A stretch of 53,773 nt of DNA from Thermosynechococcaceae cyanobacterium MS004 (GCA_022402525.1 JAKRSB010000005.1:1-53773); one strand, 5' to 3'. Shown: positions 17,137-26,170, numbered from the stretch's first letter. The notes: a model not told the origin generated them from the letters alone. Program-made: numbers and translations.

Positions 17137-17811
17137 TTAAGGGTCGGCCCACTGCCGCAGTAGATTAGCGTGGGTTTTGGAAATGAGGTCAAACTCCGTC
17201 GTTTTCCCCTGGCTTTGAAAGAGCGATCGCCGCACGACATCTAAATCAAACAAGAGATCTCGCTGCTGCGAGTCCCGAACGAGACTCTGCACCCAGCCCA
17301 CCGCCGCCAGCCTCACACCGTCAGTGACGGTCTTAACCTGATGTAAAAAGCAGGAGGGGTAGAAGATAGCTGAGCCAGCCTTTAGCTTAAAGACCTGCTC
17401 TCCTTCAGACCCCTCGATGACTAATTCTCCCCCCGTATAGCCGTCTGGCTCACTTAAAAAAAGCGTCCAGGAAACGTCCGAACGATAACGGCGATCGCCA
17501 CTTCCCATTAATGCGTTGTCCACATGCAGCCCATAGGCCATCCCGTTCTGGTATCGGCTAAACAAAATAGAATGAACGGCCGATGGATAAAGCGCTGTGG
17601 TCACTAAAGGATGACGACTGAGCGCCGCTTTTACCAAGACTTCCAGTTTTTCATGCTGCGGGCTACTTTTTTCGAGCTGGCTGTTTTGTTTAACGACTTT
17701 GGCATGCCAGCCCGCCGTTCGCTTTCCATCCAGAAACTCAGCATCTTCTAGTGTCGACGTGATTGTCTCCAATTCATCTGGGGAAAGAAGGTCATCAAGG
17801 ATTAGCAGCAT
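17137..17811 (-). CDS. PiuC/YbiX-type Fe(II) 2OG dioxygenase
   Basis: A 224-residue PKHD-type hydroxylase using Fe(II) and 2-oxoglutarate. The facial triad is His96, Asp98 (YGLHVDNA) and His157 (CFLHQVKTV), and Arg167 is placed to bind 2-oxoglutarate. The first half (MLLILDDLLSPDELETI) and SDVSWTLFLS match the family. PiuC proteins are often iron-regulated and found next to iron-uptake genes; the substrate is unknown. The acidic lipoprotein gene lies 23 bp upstream in the same direction, so the two are probably one operon. Confidence 0.9.
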   Translation of the reverse strand: MLLILDDLLSPDELETITSTLEDAEFLDGKRTAGWHAKVVKQNSQLEKSSPQHEKLEVLVKAALSRHPLVTTALYPSAVHSILFSRYQNGMAYGLHVDNALMGSGDRRYRSDVSWTLFLSEPDGYTGGELVIEGSEGEQVFKLKAGSAIFYPSCFLHQVKTVTDGVRLAAVGWVQSLVRDSQQRDLLFDLDVVRRSLFQSQGKTTEFDLISKTHANLLRQWADP

Positions 17812-17834
17812 GAAGAGTTCGCTATATATACAAG

Positions 17835-18080
17835 TTATTTCCCTTCGCCACCTTCACCGCCTTCATCACCTTTTTTGTCTTCATCACCTTTTTTGTCCTC
17901 ATCACCTTCGCCCCCCTCACCTCCTTCAGCAGCAGGACTTACTGTACCAGGAGTCTGAGTTTCTGTGGGGGCAGCGCCTTCACCCCCCTCACCTCCTTCC
18001 GTATCTCCGCCGCCACAGGCCGTTAATGGGGCAAGAAGACCCAGCATGAGTAAAAGGCTGATAGATTGCTTCGGATTCAT
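17835..18080 (-). CDS. Acidic Gly/Glu-rich lipoprotein
   Basis: An 81-residue lipoprotein. The lipobox LTAC puts the acylated Cys at residue 22. The mature part is almost only Gly, Glu, Asp, Lys, Pro and Thr: GGDTEGGEGGEG, a PTETQTPGTVSP linker, then repeats GEGDEDKKGDEDKK. The hexapeptide GDEDKK comes from an exact 18-bp duplication at 17861-17896. A good AGGAG precedes ATG 18080. The upstream position to a PiuC-like iron enzyme and the acidic repeats suggest cation (iron or calcium) binding at the periplasmic face, but this is inference. Confidence 0.8.
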   Translation of the reverse strand: MNPKQSISLLLMLGLLAPLTACGGGDTEGGEGGEGAAPTETQTPGTVSPAAEGGEGGEGDEDKKGDEDKKGDEGGEGGEGK

Positions 18081-18435
18081 TGCAACTCCTTTTGAGGATT
18101 TCTTTCAGTAAGTTTTTGATAAATCTGCGATCGCGCCGTTAGTTTCGTCCCCCTTCCCGTCAGGAAATAATCGATTGCAGGATAGGTAAGGGAGGATTGG
18201 GCTGACAATAGAAATCGCTGCTATATTTTATCTCCAGAGCTTATTATTGCCATTAAGTGTCAAAAGTGCAAAGTCATTCAGGGCTCCTTGGAGGATTGAG
18301 CCTGAGCTGATTGGGCCTTCAATTTAACCCCAGCCTCACTTCACTAGAAATGGTTTAATGCGATCGTGATCGCATTCAGAGAGAGAATAACAGAGAGCTT
18401 CAGACTGCCTCCGTTCTATTTCTCTAGATACTCCT
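18081..18435. promoter_or_regulatory. Divergent promoter region with palindrome
   Basis: A 355-bp spacer between the divergent lipoprotein and pgsA genes without a gene of its own. At 18357-18376 aatgcgatc-gt-gatcgcatt is a 9-bp perfect inverted repeat about 60 bp before pgsA. It overlaps a HIP1-like core, so it may be a HIP1 by-product and not an operator. Confidence 0.45.
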
Positions 18436-18954
18436 ATGACCTTTGCAACTTGGATTACCCTCTCTCGACTCTTAGCCGTCCCGGTTTTACTTGTGGGTCT
18501 ATCCAGAACGCCGTCAGCGGATCTGCGCTGGATTTGTGCGGCAGTTTTCTTGATCGCAGCGGGCACAGACTGGCTAGACGGCTACGTGGCGCGCCGCTGG
18601 AACCAGGTGACGGAACTGGGGAAGTTTCTTGATCCACTGGTGGATAAGCTCTTGGTGTTGACGCCGCTGCTGAGTCTGATCGAGCTGCGCGAAATTCCGG
18701 CCTGGAGCGTCTTTTTAATTTTGTTTCGGGAGTTGGCGATCGCGGGTTGGCGGGTGCAGCAAACGCAGATTTCTGGCGCAAATCTATGGGGTAAAGCGAA
18801 AACAGTCACCCAGATTATCGCGGTGACGCTTTTAATCCTGCCCCTAGATGGGTTGGGGCATCTGCTGGGGTTGGGGGTCTATGGTTTGGCGATCGCGCTG
18901 ACCTTTATTTCTGGGGCGATCTACCTCTGGCCGAGTTCGCCAAGTCAGGCTTGA
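18436..18954 (+). CDS. pgsA: CDP-diacylglycerol-glycerol-3-P phosphatidyltransferase
   Basis: A 172-residue CDP-alcohol phosphatidyltransferase of the membrane that makes phosphatidylglycerol phosphate, the committed step to phosphatidylglycerol, which cyanobacteria need in photosystem II. The CDP-OH motif is complete: Asp45, Asp48-Gly49, Ala52-Arg53, Gly62, Asp66 and Asp70 (DWLDGYVARRW then LGKFLDPLVDK). Four or more hydrophobic segments are visible. The length is normal. It stands alone between divergent and convergent neighbours. Confidence 0.93.
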   Translation: MTFATWITLSRLLAVPVLLVGLSRTPSADLRWICAAVFLIAAGTDWLDGYVARRWNQVTELGKFLDPLVDKLLVLTPLLSLIELREIPAWSVFLILFRELAIAGWRVQQTQISGANLWGKAKTVTQIIAVTLLILPLDGLGHLLGLGVYGLAIALTFISGAIYLWPSSPSQA

Positions 18955-19026
18955 TTATCGACAGGATTCAACCCCAGTCGAAAACTCCACAAAGATCACC
19001 GACCGTTTACAGAATAGTGTGCAGAC

Positions 19027-19368
19027 CTAAGCGTTATTGGCTGAACCATCGCCAAAAATGCTGGTTTCCAGCTCCATGCGCTGCTCCATTTTGCGTAGGA
19101 AGTAGCCCGTCATCATGGCTGATGCAAGCAGGCCAGATAAGTTTTCACGATCTGTCATGATTTGGACATGAAAAGCTTCGCTAGGCAGTACCCCAACTAA
19201 CCCCTGCACATTTTGAGAAATAATCTGCTTAATTTCTGGGCTAACGGACTTTGCCACCCTGGCCAGCACTTCCGGGGGCTGATTTTGTAAATACTGGATC
19301 AGCAGGTTGTTTTGGTCTTCATCGCCCTCATTCAGAATGAAGTTGGCGTTGTCGGAGTCAAATGCCAT
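19027..19368 (-). CDS. DUF760 protein
   Basis: A 113-residue soluble protein of the DUF760 family, found in cyanobacteria and chloroplasts; function not established. It has an acidic N-terminus, LLIQYLQNQPPEVLARVAKSVSPEIKQIISQNVQGLVG, then LPSEAFHVQIMTDRENLSGLLASAMMTGYFLRKMEQRMEL, the typical core. The start ATG 19368 is preceded by a purine-rich agaag. It converges on pgsA and lies upstream of nothing in its own direction. Confidence 0.9.
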   Translation of the reverse strand: MAFDSDNANFILNEGDEDQNNLLIQYLQNQPPEVLARVAKSVSPEIKQIISQNVQGLVGVLPSEAFHVQIMTDRENLSGLLASAMMTGYFLRKMEQRMELETSIFGDGSANNA

Positions 19369-19476
19369 AGCTCTTCTCGATGAACCGCTTTTTTATCTTG
19401 CTTCTATTGTCTAGTCTGCCCACAGGTAAGACAGGACTGAAACCCGAACCAATAGAGTCGCGTTTCACGCACCTTC

Positions 19477-20256
19477 TTAGGGAGACAGACGCTCTATCTT
19501 CCAGGTTTGAGCCTCTTGGCTCTGGGAAACTGGGTCTTGGGCAGTTTGGCTCGGAGGATTCTGAACCGTGTTTTGCCGATAGCATAACCGATCATGGAGT
19601 CGATTGGGCCGACCCTGCCAAAATTCAAAGGTATGGGGCTGGAGCCGAAACCCACCCCAGTGGTCAGGGCGTGGAATAGAACGATTTTTATAGGTTTGCT
19701 CTAAATCTTGAAGGCGCTGCTCTAGGGCTGCTCGCCCGTCAATGACTTTGCTTTGGTCAGAGGCCCAAGCCCCTAATTGGCTGCCTCTAGGACGGCTTTG
19801 GAAATAGGCATCGGCTTCTGCCCCAGAGACTTGGACAATGCGGCCTTCAATTCTGACCTGGCGCTCTAGCGGCCCCCACCAAAATACGAGGGCGGCTAGG
19901 GAATTGTGGCTGAGTTCCTGGCCTTTGCGGCTTTGAAAGTTGCTGTAGAACACAAACCCACGCTCGTCAAAGTCCTTGAGCAGCACAATGCGTGCTGAGG
20001 GCTGTCCCTCGGAGACGGTGGCGAGGGTCATGGCGTTAGGCTCTAGTACCTCAGCGGCGATCGCATCCTGAAACCAGCTCTGAAACTGGAGGATAGGATT
20101 TGGGTTGACGGTTTGCTCTAGTAAATCGCTGCGCTCATAGCTAACCCGTAAGTCCGCCACATTTACAGGCTTGTCTTGCTTATCTTGTGCGGAAGCTTCG
20201 GCATTGGAGGGGTGAGGGGCTGATTCTTGGGAGGCTGAACTCATGACTGAACGCAT
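19477..20256 (-). CDS. pdxH: Pyridoxamine 5'-phosphate oxidase
   Basis: An FMN flavoenzyme that oxidises PNP/PMP to PLP. The N-terminal LRVSYERSDLLEQ, FMN-binding SARIVLLKDFDERGFVFYSN, SRKGQEL and the C-terminal WGGFRLQPHTFEFWQG / RLHDRL are intact. Two oddities: a non-conserved Ser/Gln/Asp-rich N-terminal tail of about 30 residues, and about 20 extra Gln/Ser/Pro residues (NTVQNPPSQTAQDPVSQSQ) inserted just before the final WKIERLSP. The start falls in a 12-bp tandem duplication (20242-20265) that gives two in-frame ATGs (20256 and 20244); either could be used. Confidence 0.93.
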   Translation of the reverse strand: MRSVMSSASQESAPHPSNAEASAQDKQDKPVNVADLRVSYERSDLLEQTVNPNPILQFQSWFQDAIAAEVLEPNAMTLATVSEGQPSARIVLLKDFDERGFVFYSNFQSRKGQELSHNSLAALVFWWGPLERQVRIEGRIVQVSGAEADAYFQSRPRGSQLGAWASDQSKVIDGRAALEQRLQDLEQTYKNRSIPRPDHWGGFRLQPHTFEFWQGRPNRLHDRLCYRQNTVQNPPSQTAQDPVSQSQEAQTWKIERLSP

Positions 20257-20347
20257 GACTAAAACATTACTGGATGAAAGATAGCTGAACGAAAAGACGG
20301 CTTAGGAGGCGCGTGCCTTAAGGAACCGAGCTGATAGCACAAAGGCG

Positions 20348-20701
20348 CTAGCTTAGCTTTTTAAGAATCTCTGCATCAGCTCCCCGAAAGCCCACCATCA
20401 CCGCAGTCTCCTGCTTTACAAAGAGGGGACGCTTAATCAGCATCGCATCTTGAGCAAAGGCATCCACCCACTGATCATCTGTCCAGGTTTGCTTTGCTTC
20501 TCCCAATGCACGGTAGGACAGGCCGGAAGTATTGCGCAAAGACTTTGCCCCTAGACTTTTTACCCAGTCCTCAATCATCTCCTGGGTGGGTGGGTGCTCC
20601 TTGGTGTTGATGAACTGATGATCAATGTGATGATCCACCAGCCACTGAAGGGCTTTTTTGCAGGTGCCGCAGTTGGGGATGCCGTAAACTTTGAGCGTCA
20701 T
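20348..20701 (-). CDS. Spx/MgsR/ArsC-like thioredoxin-fold protein
   Basis: A 117-residue ArsC-superfamily protein. Cys11 and Cys14 form a CxxC (IPNCGTCKKA), and the end reads LIKRPLFVKQETAVMVGF as in the Spx/MgsR/YffB group. Arsenate reductases normally keep a CX5R loop, so this one is more likely a redox-sensing or thiol-disulfide protein than a true arsenate reductase. In cyanobacteria the role is untested. The spacing to purF (35 bp) and equal strand suggest cotranscription from the purine operon. Confidence 0.85.
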   Translation of the reverse strand: MTLKVYGIPNCGTCKKALQWLVDHHIDHQFINTKEHPPTQEMIEDWVKSLGAKSLRNTSGLSYRALGEAKQTWTDDQWVDAFAQDAMLIKRPLFVKQETAVMVGFRGADAEILKKLS

Positions 20702-20736
20702 AAATTCAGGGTCGTCATGCAGCTAGACAGAGTACG

Positions 20737-22314
20737 CTAGGCGATCGCCGATTCTTCAAGCATGAGCTTAGAGCGCTTAAGCGGTTCTGGGATAGCAATC
20801 GGATATTTGCCGGTAAAGCAGGCCGAGCAAAAGTTTTCAGAGGATTCGTGGGTGGCATCCAGCATCCCCTGCCAGCTCAGGTAGTACAGCGAGTCAACCC
20901 CAATCTGCTCAGCAATTTGGGCAACGGACTTGGTGGCGGCAATCAAATGGTCTTGGCTGTCGGTATCAATGCCGTAAAAGCAGGGATGGGTGACGGGCGG
21001 CGAGGAAATCCGCATATGCACCTCGGTTGCCCCAGCATCTCGCAATGCCTTAACAATTTTGCGGCTCGTGGTGCCGCGCACAATGGAGTCATCCACAATA
21101 ATGACGCGCTTCCCTTCGAGCACATCCCGCAGAGGGTTTAACTTCATGCGGATGCCCATTTCCCGCATTTTTTGGGTGGGCTGAATAAAGGTGCGTCCCA
21201 CGTAGCGATTCTTTATCAACCCTTCCACGTAGGGAATGCCGGACACCTGAGAGAACCCAATGGCGGCAGGGATGCCGGAATCTGGCACGGCAATCACAAT
21301 ATCCGCCTCAACGGGGGATTCTCTGGCCAGGTAGTGCCCGATGCGGGTGCGGTAGCTATAAAGGCTTGCCCCGCGCATTTGGCTATCCGGCCGAGCGAAG
21401 TAAATCATCTCAAAAATACAGAGTTTGCGCTCTGGCTGGGTAGACCAGTAGAAAGAGGCCAGTCCGTCCTGGGTAATCCAGACCAGTTCCCCTGGCTCAA
21501 CGTCTCTCAGGTATTCCGCACCGATAATATCCAGGCCGCAGGTTTCTGAAGACAGCACGTAGTGGACAGGGCCTTCATCTTCTGCGTTTTCCTTGGGTAA
21601 AATGCCGATCACCAAGGGGCGAATCCCGTGGGGGTCACGGATGCCCATGATGCCTTGAGGGGTGCCCACAACTAAGCTAAAGGCTCCTTCACACTGCTGA
21701 CAGGCAGAGATGGCGCTCTCTAGCCAGTCTTTCCCAGACTGCACCTGATGAGCGATCGCGCAGGCAATGCCTTCGGAGTCAATGGTGGTTTCCAAAGACC
21801 ACTGATCTGCAATCAGCTGATCGCGCAGTTCAACGGTGTTGACCAAGTTGCCGTTATGGGCCAAGGCAAGCTGTCCTAGCCGTGTCTTAACCAGCACCGG
21901 CTGGGCGTTTGCCACTCGACTTGACCCCGTGGTGGAGTAACGAGTATGGCCCACCGAAATCGAGCCAAGTAGCCCTCCCAAAATGTCTTCGTCAAAGACC
22001 TGAGTCACCAGCCCCATATCTTTATGAAGGTGAACCGTATCGCCATCGAAGGTGGCAATTCCGGCGGATTCTTGACCCCGATGCTGGAGGGCAAATAGAC
22101 CAAAATAGGTCAGTTTGGAAACTTCAACCCCAGGGGCGAAAATGCCAAAAACGCCACAGGCCTCTTCTGGTTTATCTGAGCCTGAGTGCTCTAGGTCTGA
22201 ATGCTCATTTAGGCTGGGGTCATAGTCTAGCTCGGCAGATGCCGATGACTCATCTTCCTCCAGGCTGTGAGAGATTGACAGCGCACCGAGAGGAAGAGAA
22301 GAAAAATCGGCCAT
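20737..22314 (-). CDS. purF: Amidophosphoribosyltransferase
   Basis: A 525-residue first enzyme of purine synthesis (PRPP and Gln to phosphoribosylamine). After a non-conserved acidic leader rich in Ser and Glu, Cys53 (EACGVFGIF) is the N-terminal nucleophile expected to be exposed by propeptide removal. The glutaminase domain (GHTRYSTTG, LAHNGNLVN) and the PRPP-binding VIIVDDSIVRGTTS are intact. Cysteines near the end (ENFCSACFTG) fit the Fe-S form of the enzyme. Follows purL in the same direction after 209 bp, so purL-purF is probably one unit. The leader is longer than usual. Confidence 0.96.
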   Translation of the reverse strand: MADFSSLPLGALSISHSLEEDESSASAELDYDPSLNEHSDLEHSGSDKPEEACGVFGIFAPGVEVSKLTYFGLFALQHRGQESAGIATFDGDTVHLHKDMGLVTQVFDEDILGGLLGSISVGHTRYSTTGSSRVANAQPVLVKTRLGQLALAHNGNLVNTVELRDQLIADQWSLETTIDSEGIACAIAHQVQSGKDWLESAISACQQCEGAFSLVVGTPQGIMGIRDPHGIRPLVIGILPKENAEDEGPVHYVLSSETCGLDIIGAEYLRDVEPGELVWITQDGLASFYWSTQPERKLCIFEMIYFARPDSQMRGASLYSYRTRIGHYLARESPVEADIVIAVPDSGIPAAIGFSQVSGIPYVEGLIKNRYVGRTFIQPTQKMREMGIRMKLNPLRDVLEGKRVIIVDDSIVRGTTSRKIVKALRDAGATEVHMRISSPPVTHPCFYGIDTDSQDHLIAATKSVAQIAEQIGVDSLYYLSWQGMLDATHESSENFCSACFTGKYPIAIPEPLKRSKLMLEESAIA

Positions 22315-22462
22315 GTTGGGGATGACTCCTGATCAGCGAGAACAAGCCAGAACGGAATAGCTAAAAGGAAATGACTCATTAAAAAATTGCGCGAAGGGGG
22401 GTGCAAGCGCCATGAGCGTCAACCCAGAAGTGTCTAAAAAATTAAGTGCCTAAATAACGGCC

Positions 22463-22494
22463 TTAAACGATTTCAAAATAAAACGATTTCAAAA
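22463..22494. repeat. 16-bp tandem duplication between purL and purF
   Basis: ttaaacgatttcaaaa and taaaacgatttcaaaa adjoin in the 209-bp purL-purF spacer. The remainder of the spacer shows no gene. Confidence 0.8.
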
Positions 22495-22523
22495 ATTAAA
22501 CGGTGTTTGAAGCCTGCTGCTGT

Positions 22524-24938
22524 CTAGTCAGCCTCCAGGCTTTTCTCAATGGCGTTGAGCCAAGCAGAAGATATTTCTTCCATCCTAGCGTTGATTAACG
22601 TGAGGTTATCACGGGTTGAGATCAGAAATCCTTTATTAGCAGGGCCAACAACCCCTAAAAATTGCCAAAATCCTGCGAGTTCTTCCTGTAGATAGCGCTC
22701 AAAGTCTTTTTGCTGATCTGCTCTGATCGACACAATAATACGGGCACCCCCTTCGGCAAACAATAGCTCATCCCAGCGTTGTCCAGATGTGGGGAGGGGC
22801 ACAGTAACCTGCGCGCCTTTGCGCCCCGTAATGCAGGATTCAGCTAGGGCGATCGCCAATCCCCCCTCGGCACAATCATGGGCAGAGCGAACCCAACCCT
22901 GGCGAATACTGTGGCGACAAACGGCCTGCACCGCTTTTTCTTGGTCAAAGTTAACCTGGGGGGGCTGGCCGGCGGTGGTGTGGTGAATAAAGGCTAGGTA
23001 TTCTGATCCCCCTAGGGTGACGCTGGGGGTGAGGGCGTCTAGGGGCGTACCCAAAAGATAAATGCGATCGCCCTCTTGCTGAAACCCTTGTCCGCAGATT
23101 TGGACAATATCTTGGATCAGGCCCACCATCCCCACTACAGGTGTCGGATAGATGGGCTGAGGAGTACCCTCACTATCAAGGGTTTCATTATAAAGAGAGA
23201 CGTTGCCGCCGGTGACGGGGGTTTCTAGGGCGCGACAGGCTTCGGCCAACCCACGACAGGCTTCGGCGAGCTGCCAGTATCCGATGGGCTTTTCGGGGCT
23301 CCCAAAGTTGAGGTTGTCTGTCACGGCGATGGGGTCTGCCCCCACACAGCTTAGGTTGCGGGCGGCTTCTGCCACGGTGGCCTTTGCCCCCTCGTAGGGG
23401 TTGAGATAAACATAGCGGGCATTGCAGTCTACGGTGGCAGCAACGCCTCTGGTGGCCTGCTGAGCGCTCACGGGCGGGTCTACAGGCCGCAGGCGCACCA
23501 CCGCCGCATCGGCTCCCCCTGGCAGCAGAACGGTATTGTTTTGCACCTGATGGTCATACTGGCGGTAGACCCAGCGCTTGGAGGCAATGCTGGGAGACGC
23601 CAGGAGTTCTAGGCAGATCTGAGTCCAGGAAGTTTTCCCCTGCGATCGCGTGAGTCCGGTGGCGCTACAGCTCGGTAGGCGATCGCTGCTCCAGGCCCAG
23701 GCTTCTTGGGCATAGGCAGGGGGCTCGGCCAGCAGGGCGTGCTCATAAATAGGCGTATTGTCCGAGAGCGCCAAGGCTGGAATTTCGGCAGCAATTTCGC
23801 CACCAAAGCGAATCCGGACGATTGGCTCTGCAATGACGCTCCCCGCCACCACGGCCTGTAGTCCCCAGCGATGGAAAATCTCAATCAGCTCCGCCTCGCG
23901 GCCCTTTTGTGCCACAAACAGCATCCGCTCCTGGGATTCTGAAAGCAGGTACTCGTAAGGAACCATTCCCGACTCTCGGACGGGAATTAGATCTAAGTCT
24001 AGGTCGATCCCCACGCCGCCTTTGGCCGCCATTTCCGCCGTCGAGCAGGTCAGTCCCGCTGCACCCATATCCTGGGCCGCTACCACCGCTCCCGTCTTAA
24101 AGGCTTCCAGGCAAGCCTCAATTAAGGACTTTTCTAAAAACGGATCGCCTACCTGTACCGCAGGGCGATCAGCCTCCGAATCATCGGTCAGCTCCGCGCT
24201 GGCAAAGCTAGCTCCGCCCATGCCGTCTCGCCCCGTGGTGGAGCCAACGTACAAAATAGGGTTGCCCAGGCCAGAAGCCCCTGACTTCACAATCTCCTTT
24301 GTCTCCATCAACCCCAGCGCCATGGCGTTTACCAGCGGGTTGCCGCTGTAGGCTGGGTCAAAGTAAACTTCTCCGCCCACGGTAGGCACGCCCACGCAGT
24401 TGCCGTAGTGCGAGATCCCGGCCACCACGCCATTAAATAGGCGTCTTGTCTTGGCATCGTCCAGGGAGCCAAAGCGCAGGGAGTTGAGAATGGCAATGGG
24501 CCGGGCACCCATCGTAAAAATATCCCGCAGGATGCCGCCCACGCCCGTAGCTGCCCCTTGGAACGGCTCGATCGCGGAGGGATGATTGTGGGACTCAATT
24601 TTGAAGGCGAGCTGGAGGCCGTCACCTAGATCTACCACGCCAGCATTTTCACCAGGGCCGACGAGCACATGCTTCCCTTCCGTCGGGAACTGCTTGAGCA
24701 GGGGCCTAGAATTCTTGTAGCAGCAATGCTCTGACCACATGACCCCAAACATGCCCAGCTCGGCGCGATTGGGATGACGGCCCAGACGCTGCACAATGTC
24801 CTCATACTCTTGGGGCTTGAGTCCTTCTGCTGCAATCTCGTCTGGAGTAAAGGCTTTTGGGGCAAAGGCTTCTGGAGTAACGGTAGATTGGGTCACGGCT
24901 TCTGGAGTCACAGTTTTATCACTAGGACGGTTTATCAC
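22524..24938 (-). CDS. purL: FGAM synthase, large subunit-type
   Basis: An 804-residue ATP-dependent phosphoribosylformylglycinamidine synthase, PurL of the PurLQS type (fourth step of purine synthesis). Characteristic stretches: [48 protein letters not shown], and the second-half [11 protein letters not shown] and [11 protein letters not shown]. The glutaminase domain is absent, as expected, because cyanobacteria supply PurQ and PurS separately. The first 35 residues are an unusual TVTPEA / FAPKAF / FTPDEI repeat-like tail encoded by near-duplicated DNA (about 24836-24920). The true conserved start is [15 protein letters not shown]. Confidence 0.96.
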   Translation of the reverse strand: MINRPSDKTVTPEAVTQSTVTPEAFAPKAFTPDEIAAEGLKPQEYEDIVQRLGRHPNRAELGMFGVMWSEHCCYKNSRPLLKQFPTEGKHVLVGPGENAGVVDLGDGLQLAFKIESHNHPSAIEPFQGAATGVGGILRDIFTMGARPIAILNSLRFGSLDDAKTRRLFNGVVAGISHYGNCVGVPTVGGEVYFDPAYSGNPLVNAMALGLMETKEIVKSGASGLGNPILYVGSTTGRDGMGGASFASAELTDDSEADRPAVQVGDPFLEKSLIEACLEAFKTGAVVAAQDMGAAGLTCSTAEMAAKGGVGIDLDLDLIPVRESGMVPYEYLLSESQERMLFVAQKGREAELIEIFHRWGLQAVVAGSVIAEPIVRIRFGGEIAAEIPALALSDNTPIYEHALLAEPPAYAQEAWAWSSDRLPSCSATGLTRSQGKTSWTQICLELLASPSIASKRWVYRQYDHQVQNNTVLLPGGADAAVVRLRPVDPPVSAQQATRGVAATVDCNARYVYLNPYEGAKATVAEAARNLSCVGADPIAVTDNLNFGSPEKPIGYWQLAEACRGLAEACRALETPVTGGNVSLYNETLDSEGTPQPIYPTPVVGMVGLIQDIVQICGQGFQQEGDRIYLLGTPLDALTPSVTLGGSEYLAFIHHTTAGQPPQVNFDQEKAVQAVCRHSIRQGWVRSAHDCAEGGLAIALAESCITGRKGAQVTVPLPTSGQRWDELLFAEGGARIIVSIRADQQKDFERYLQEELAGFWQFLGVVGPANKGFLISTRDNLTLINARMEEISSAWLNAIEKSLEAD

Positions 24939-25067
24939 TAAGGCTTTTAGGCTAAACGGGTTAGTGGGACGGGTCCCAGCACCTTTCCAAACTTTAGGTT
25001 CCTATTGTACTCGTACGAGTTGAGTCCGAAGACATTTAAGGTTGAGTCAAGTCATGAGTCAAGGGGT

Positions 25068-25127
25068 AAACATGGCGCAGGTAAACATGGTGCGGATAAA
25101 CATAGTACGGGTGAACATGGTGCGGGC
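25068..25127. repeat. 15-bp tandem repeat ending at a start codon
   Basis: aaacatggtgcggat-type unit, four copies (25068, 25083, 25098, 25113). The last base directly precedes ATG 25128 of cobK. In the cobK frame each unit would read as a pentapeptide such as KHGAG, so an upstream TTG start (25005) would give a repeat tail. No Shine-Dalgarno is visible. Confidence 0.9.
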
Positions 25128-25904
25128 ATGGTAAGCGGCGAACATCCCCAAAGGGTTTTGATTCTGGGCGGCACCAGTGAGGCGATCGCCTTAGCGACTC
25201 AGGCCGCGCAACACCCAGATCTTGAAATCATCACCGCCTTGGCAGGGCGCACCCAGAACCCCCAAGTTCCGGGTCAGGTGAGGCTAGGCGGCTTTGGCGG
25301 CGCGGCAGGTCTTGCGGACTACCTGCGCGGCCACAATATTTGTGCCCTGGTGGACGCGACCCATCCGTTCGCTGCACAAATGTCCTGGAACGCAGCGGCA
25401 GCGGCAGCCATCACCAAGATTCCGCACCTTATCTTGACGCGATCGCCCTGGCAGCCTGTGAAGGGCGATCGTTGGATTGAGGTGGAGGATCACGAAGCCG
25501 CAGCGGCGATGCTGCCTGAACTGGCTAACCGCGTCTTTCTCACCATCGGCCGGCAAGAGCTTGCGGCCTACGAGCCCCTTAAGGCTCTTTGGTTTTTGAT
25601 GCGCATGATTGATGCCCCTGCACCGGATGCGCCGATTCCCCCCGGACAGGTAGTGCTAGCGCGAGGCCCCTTTACCCTGGGCAATGAGCGATCGCTGCTC
25701 TTAACCTATGACATTGAGGCGATCGTCAGCAAAAACAGCGGCGGAACCGCAACCTACCCCAAACTTGAAGCCGCGCGAGAGTTGGGTTTGCCCGTGCTGA
25801 TGATTCAGCGCCCCTCCATGCCAACCGCCCAACAGACAGGCAGCGTTTCTGACGCACTGCACTGGATTTTAGAATGCTCCCAACAAAGAAGGGAGTTTTC
25901 CTAA
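25128..25904 (+). CDS. cobK: Precorrin-6A reductase (CobK/CbiJ)
   Basis: A 258-residue reductase of cobalamin synthesis: NAD(P)H-dependent reduction of (cobalt-)precorrin-6A. The core begins RVLILGGTSEAIALA (nucleotide-binding loop), followed by VDATHPFA, and TIGRQELAAYEPL and SKNSGGTATYPKLEAARELGLPVLMIQRP, all typical. The conserved fold starts right after ATG 25128. The frame is open 41 codons further up through a tandem repeat. The stop codon lies inside the terminator stem. Not clustered with other cob genes, which is common in cyanobacteria. Confidence 0.92.
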   Translation: MVSGEHPQRVLILGGTSEAIALATQAAQHPDLEIITALAGRTQNPQVPGQVRLGGFGGAAGLADYLRGHNICALVDATHPFAAQMSWNAAAAAAITKIPHLILTRSPWQPVKGDRWIEVEDHEAAAAMLPELANRVFLTIGRQELAAYEPLKALWFLMRMIDAPAPDAPIPPGQVVLARGPFTLGNERSLLLTYDIEAIVSKNSGGTATYPKLEAARELGLPVLMIQRPSMPTAQQTGSVSDALHWILECSQQRREFS

Positions 25905-25925
25905 ATTTAGGAAAACTCCCTTTTT
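25889..25925 (+). terminator. Terminator overlapping the cobK stop codon
   Basis: aagggagttttcctaaa / tttaggaaaactccctt is a perfect 17-bp stem with no loop bases of its own, followed by ttt. The cobK stop (25902-25904) is in its left arm. It also shields the convergent hli gene. Confidence 0.9.
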
Positions 25926-26006
25926 ACTCACCGTCAATGGGGATGCCCATCGACATGCACTGAACGAACAAACACTCATGGGACGAATAAACGTCCGCAT
26001 TTCAAC

Positions 26007-26147
26007 CTACAGCAAACCGATTTGAGAGAGGATGCCTTGCCCCGTAATGACCTCAGTGGCCAAACCAATTACAAAACCCAGCATGGCGAGACGGCCATTC
26101 CAGTTTTCAGCAAAATCTGTGAAGCCAAACTTTTTTTCGCTTTCCAT
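26007..26147 (-). CDS. hli: High light-inducible one-helix protein (HLIP/Scp)
   Basis: A 46-residue thylakoid protein with the chlorophyll-binding motif ENWNGRLAMLGF (Glu14, Asn17, Arg19) in one membrane helix, continuing IGLATEVITGQGILSQIG. HLIPs bind chlorophyll and carotenoid and protect newly made photosystem II and chlorophyll synthase under strong light. Too short for many gene callers. ATG 26147 has AAGG eight to ten bases upstream. A perfect HLR1 box lies upstream, so light-stress control by RpaB is expected. Confidence 0.95.
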   Translation of the reverse strand: MESEKKFGFTDFAENWNGRLAMLGFVIGLATEVITGQGILSQIGLL

Positions 26148-26170
26148 TGAAGTTACCTTCCCTTGATTAG

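Noticed and set aside
18357-18376. Operator palindrome upstream of pgsA
   Set aside because: It is built around a HIP1-like GCGATC core, which is palindromic everywhere in this genome; kept only as a weak note.
20348-20701. True arsenate reductase ArsC
   Set aside because: The CxxC (Cys11, Cys14) and the LIKRPLFV end fit the Spx/MgsR/YffB group; it lies in the purine gene region and not with arsH.
25005-25127. Longer CobK start at TTG 25005
   Set aside because: The added residues are low-complexity His/Gly/Lys repeats from the tandem array, and the conserved fold begins just after ATG 25128.
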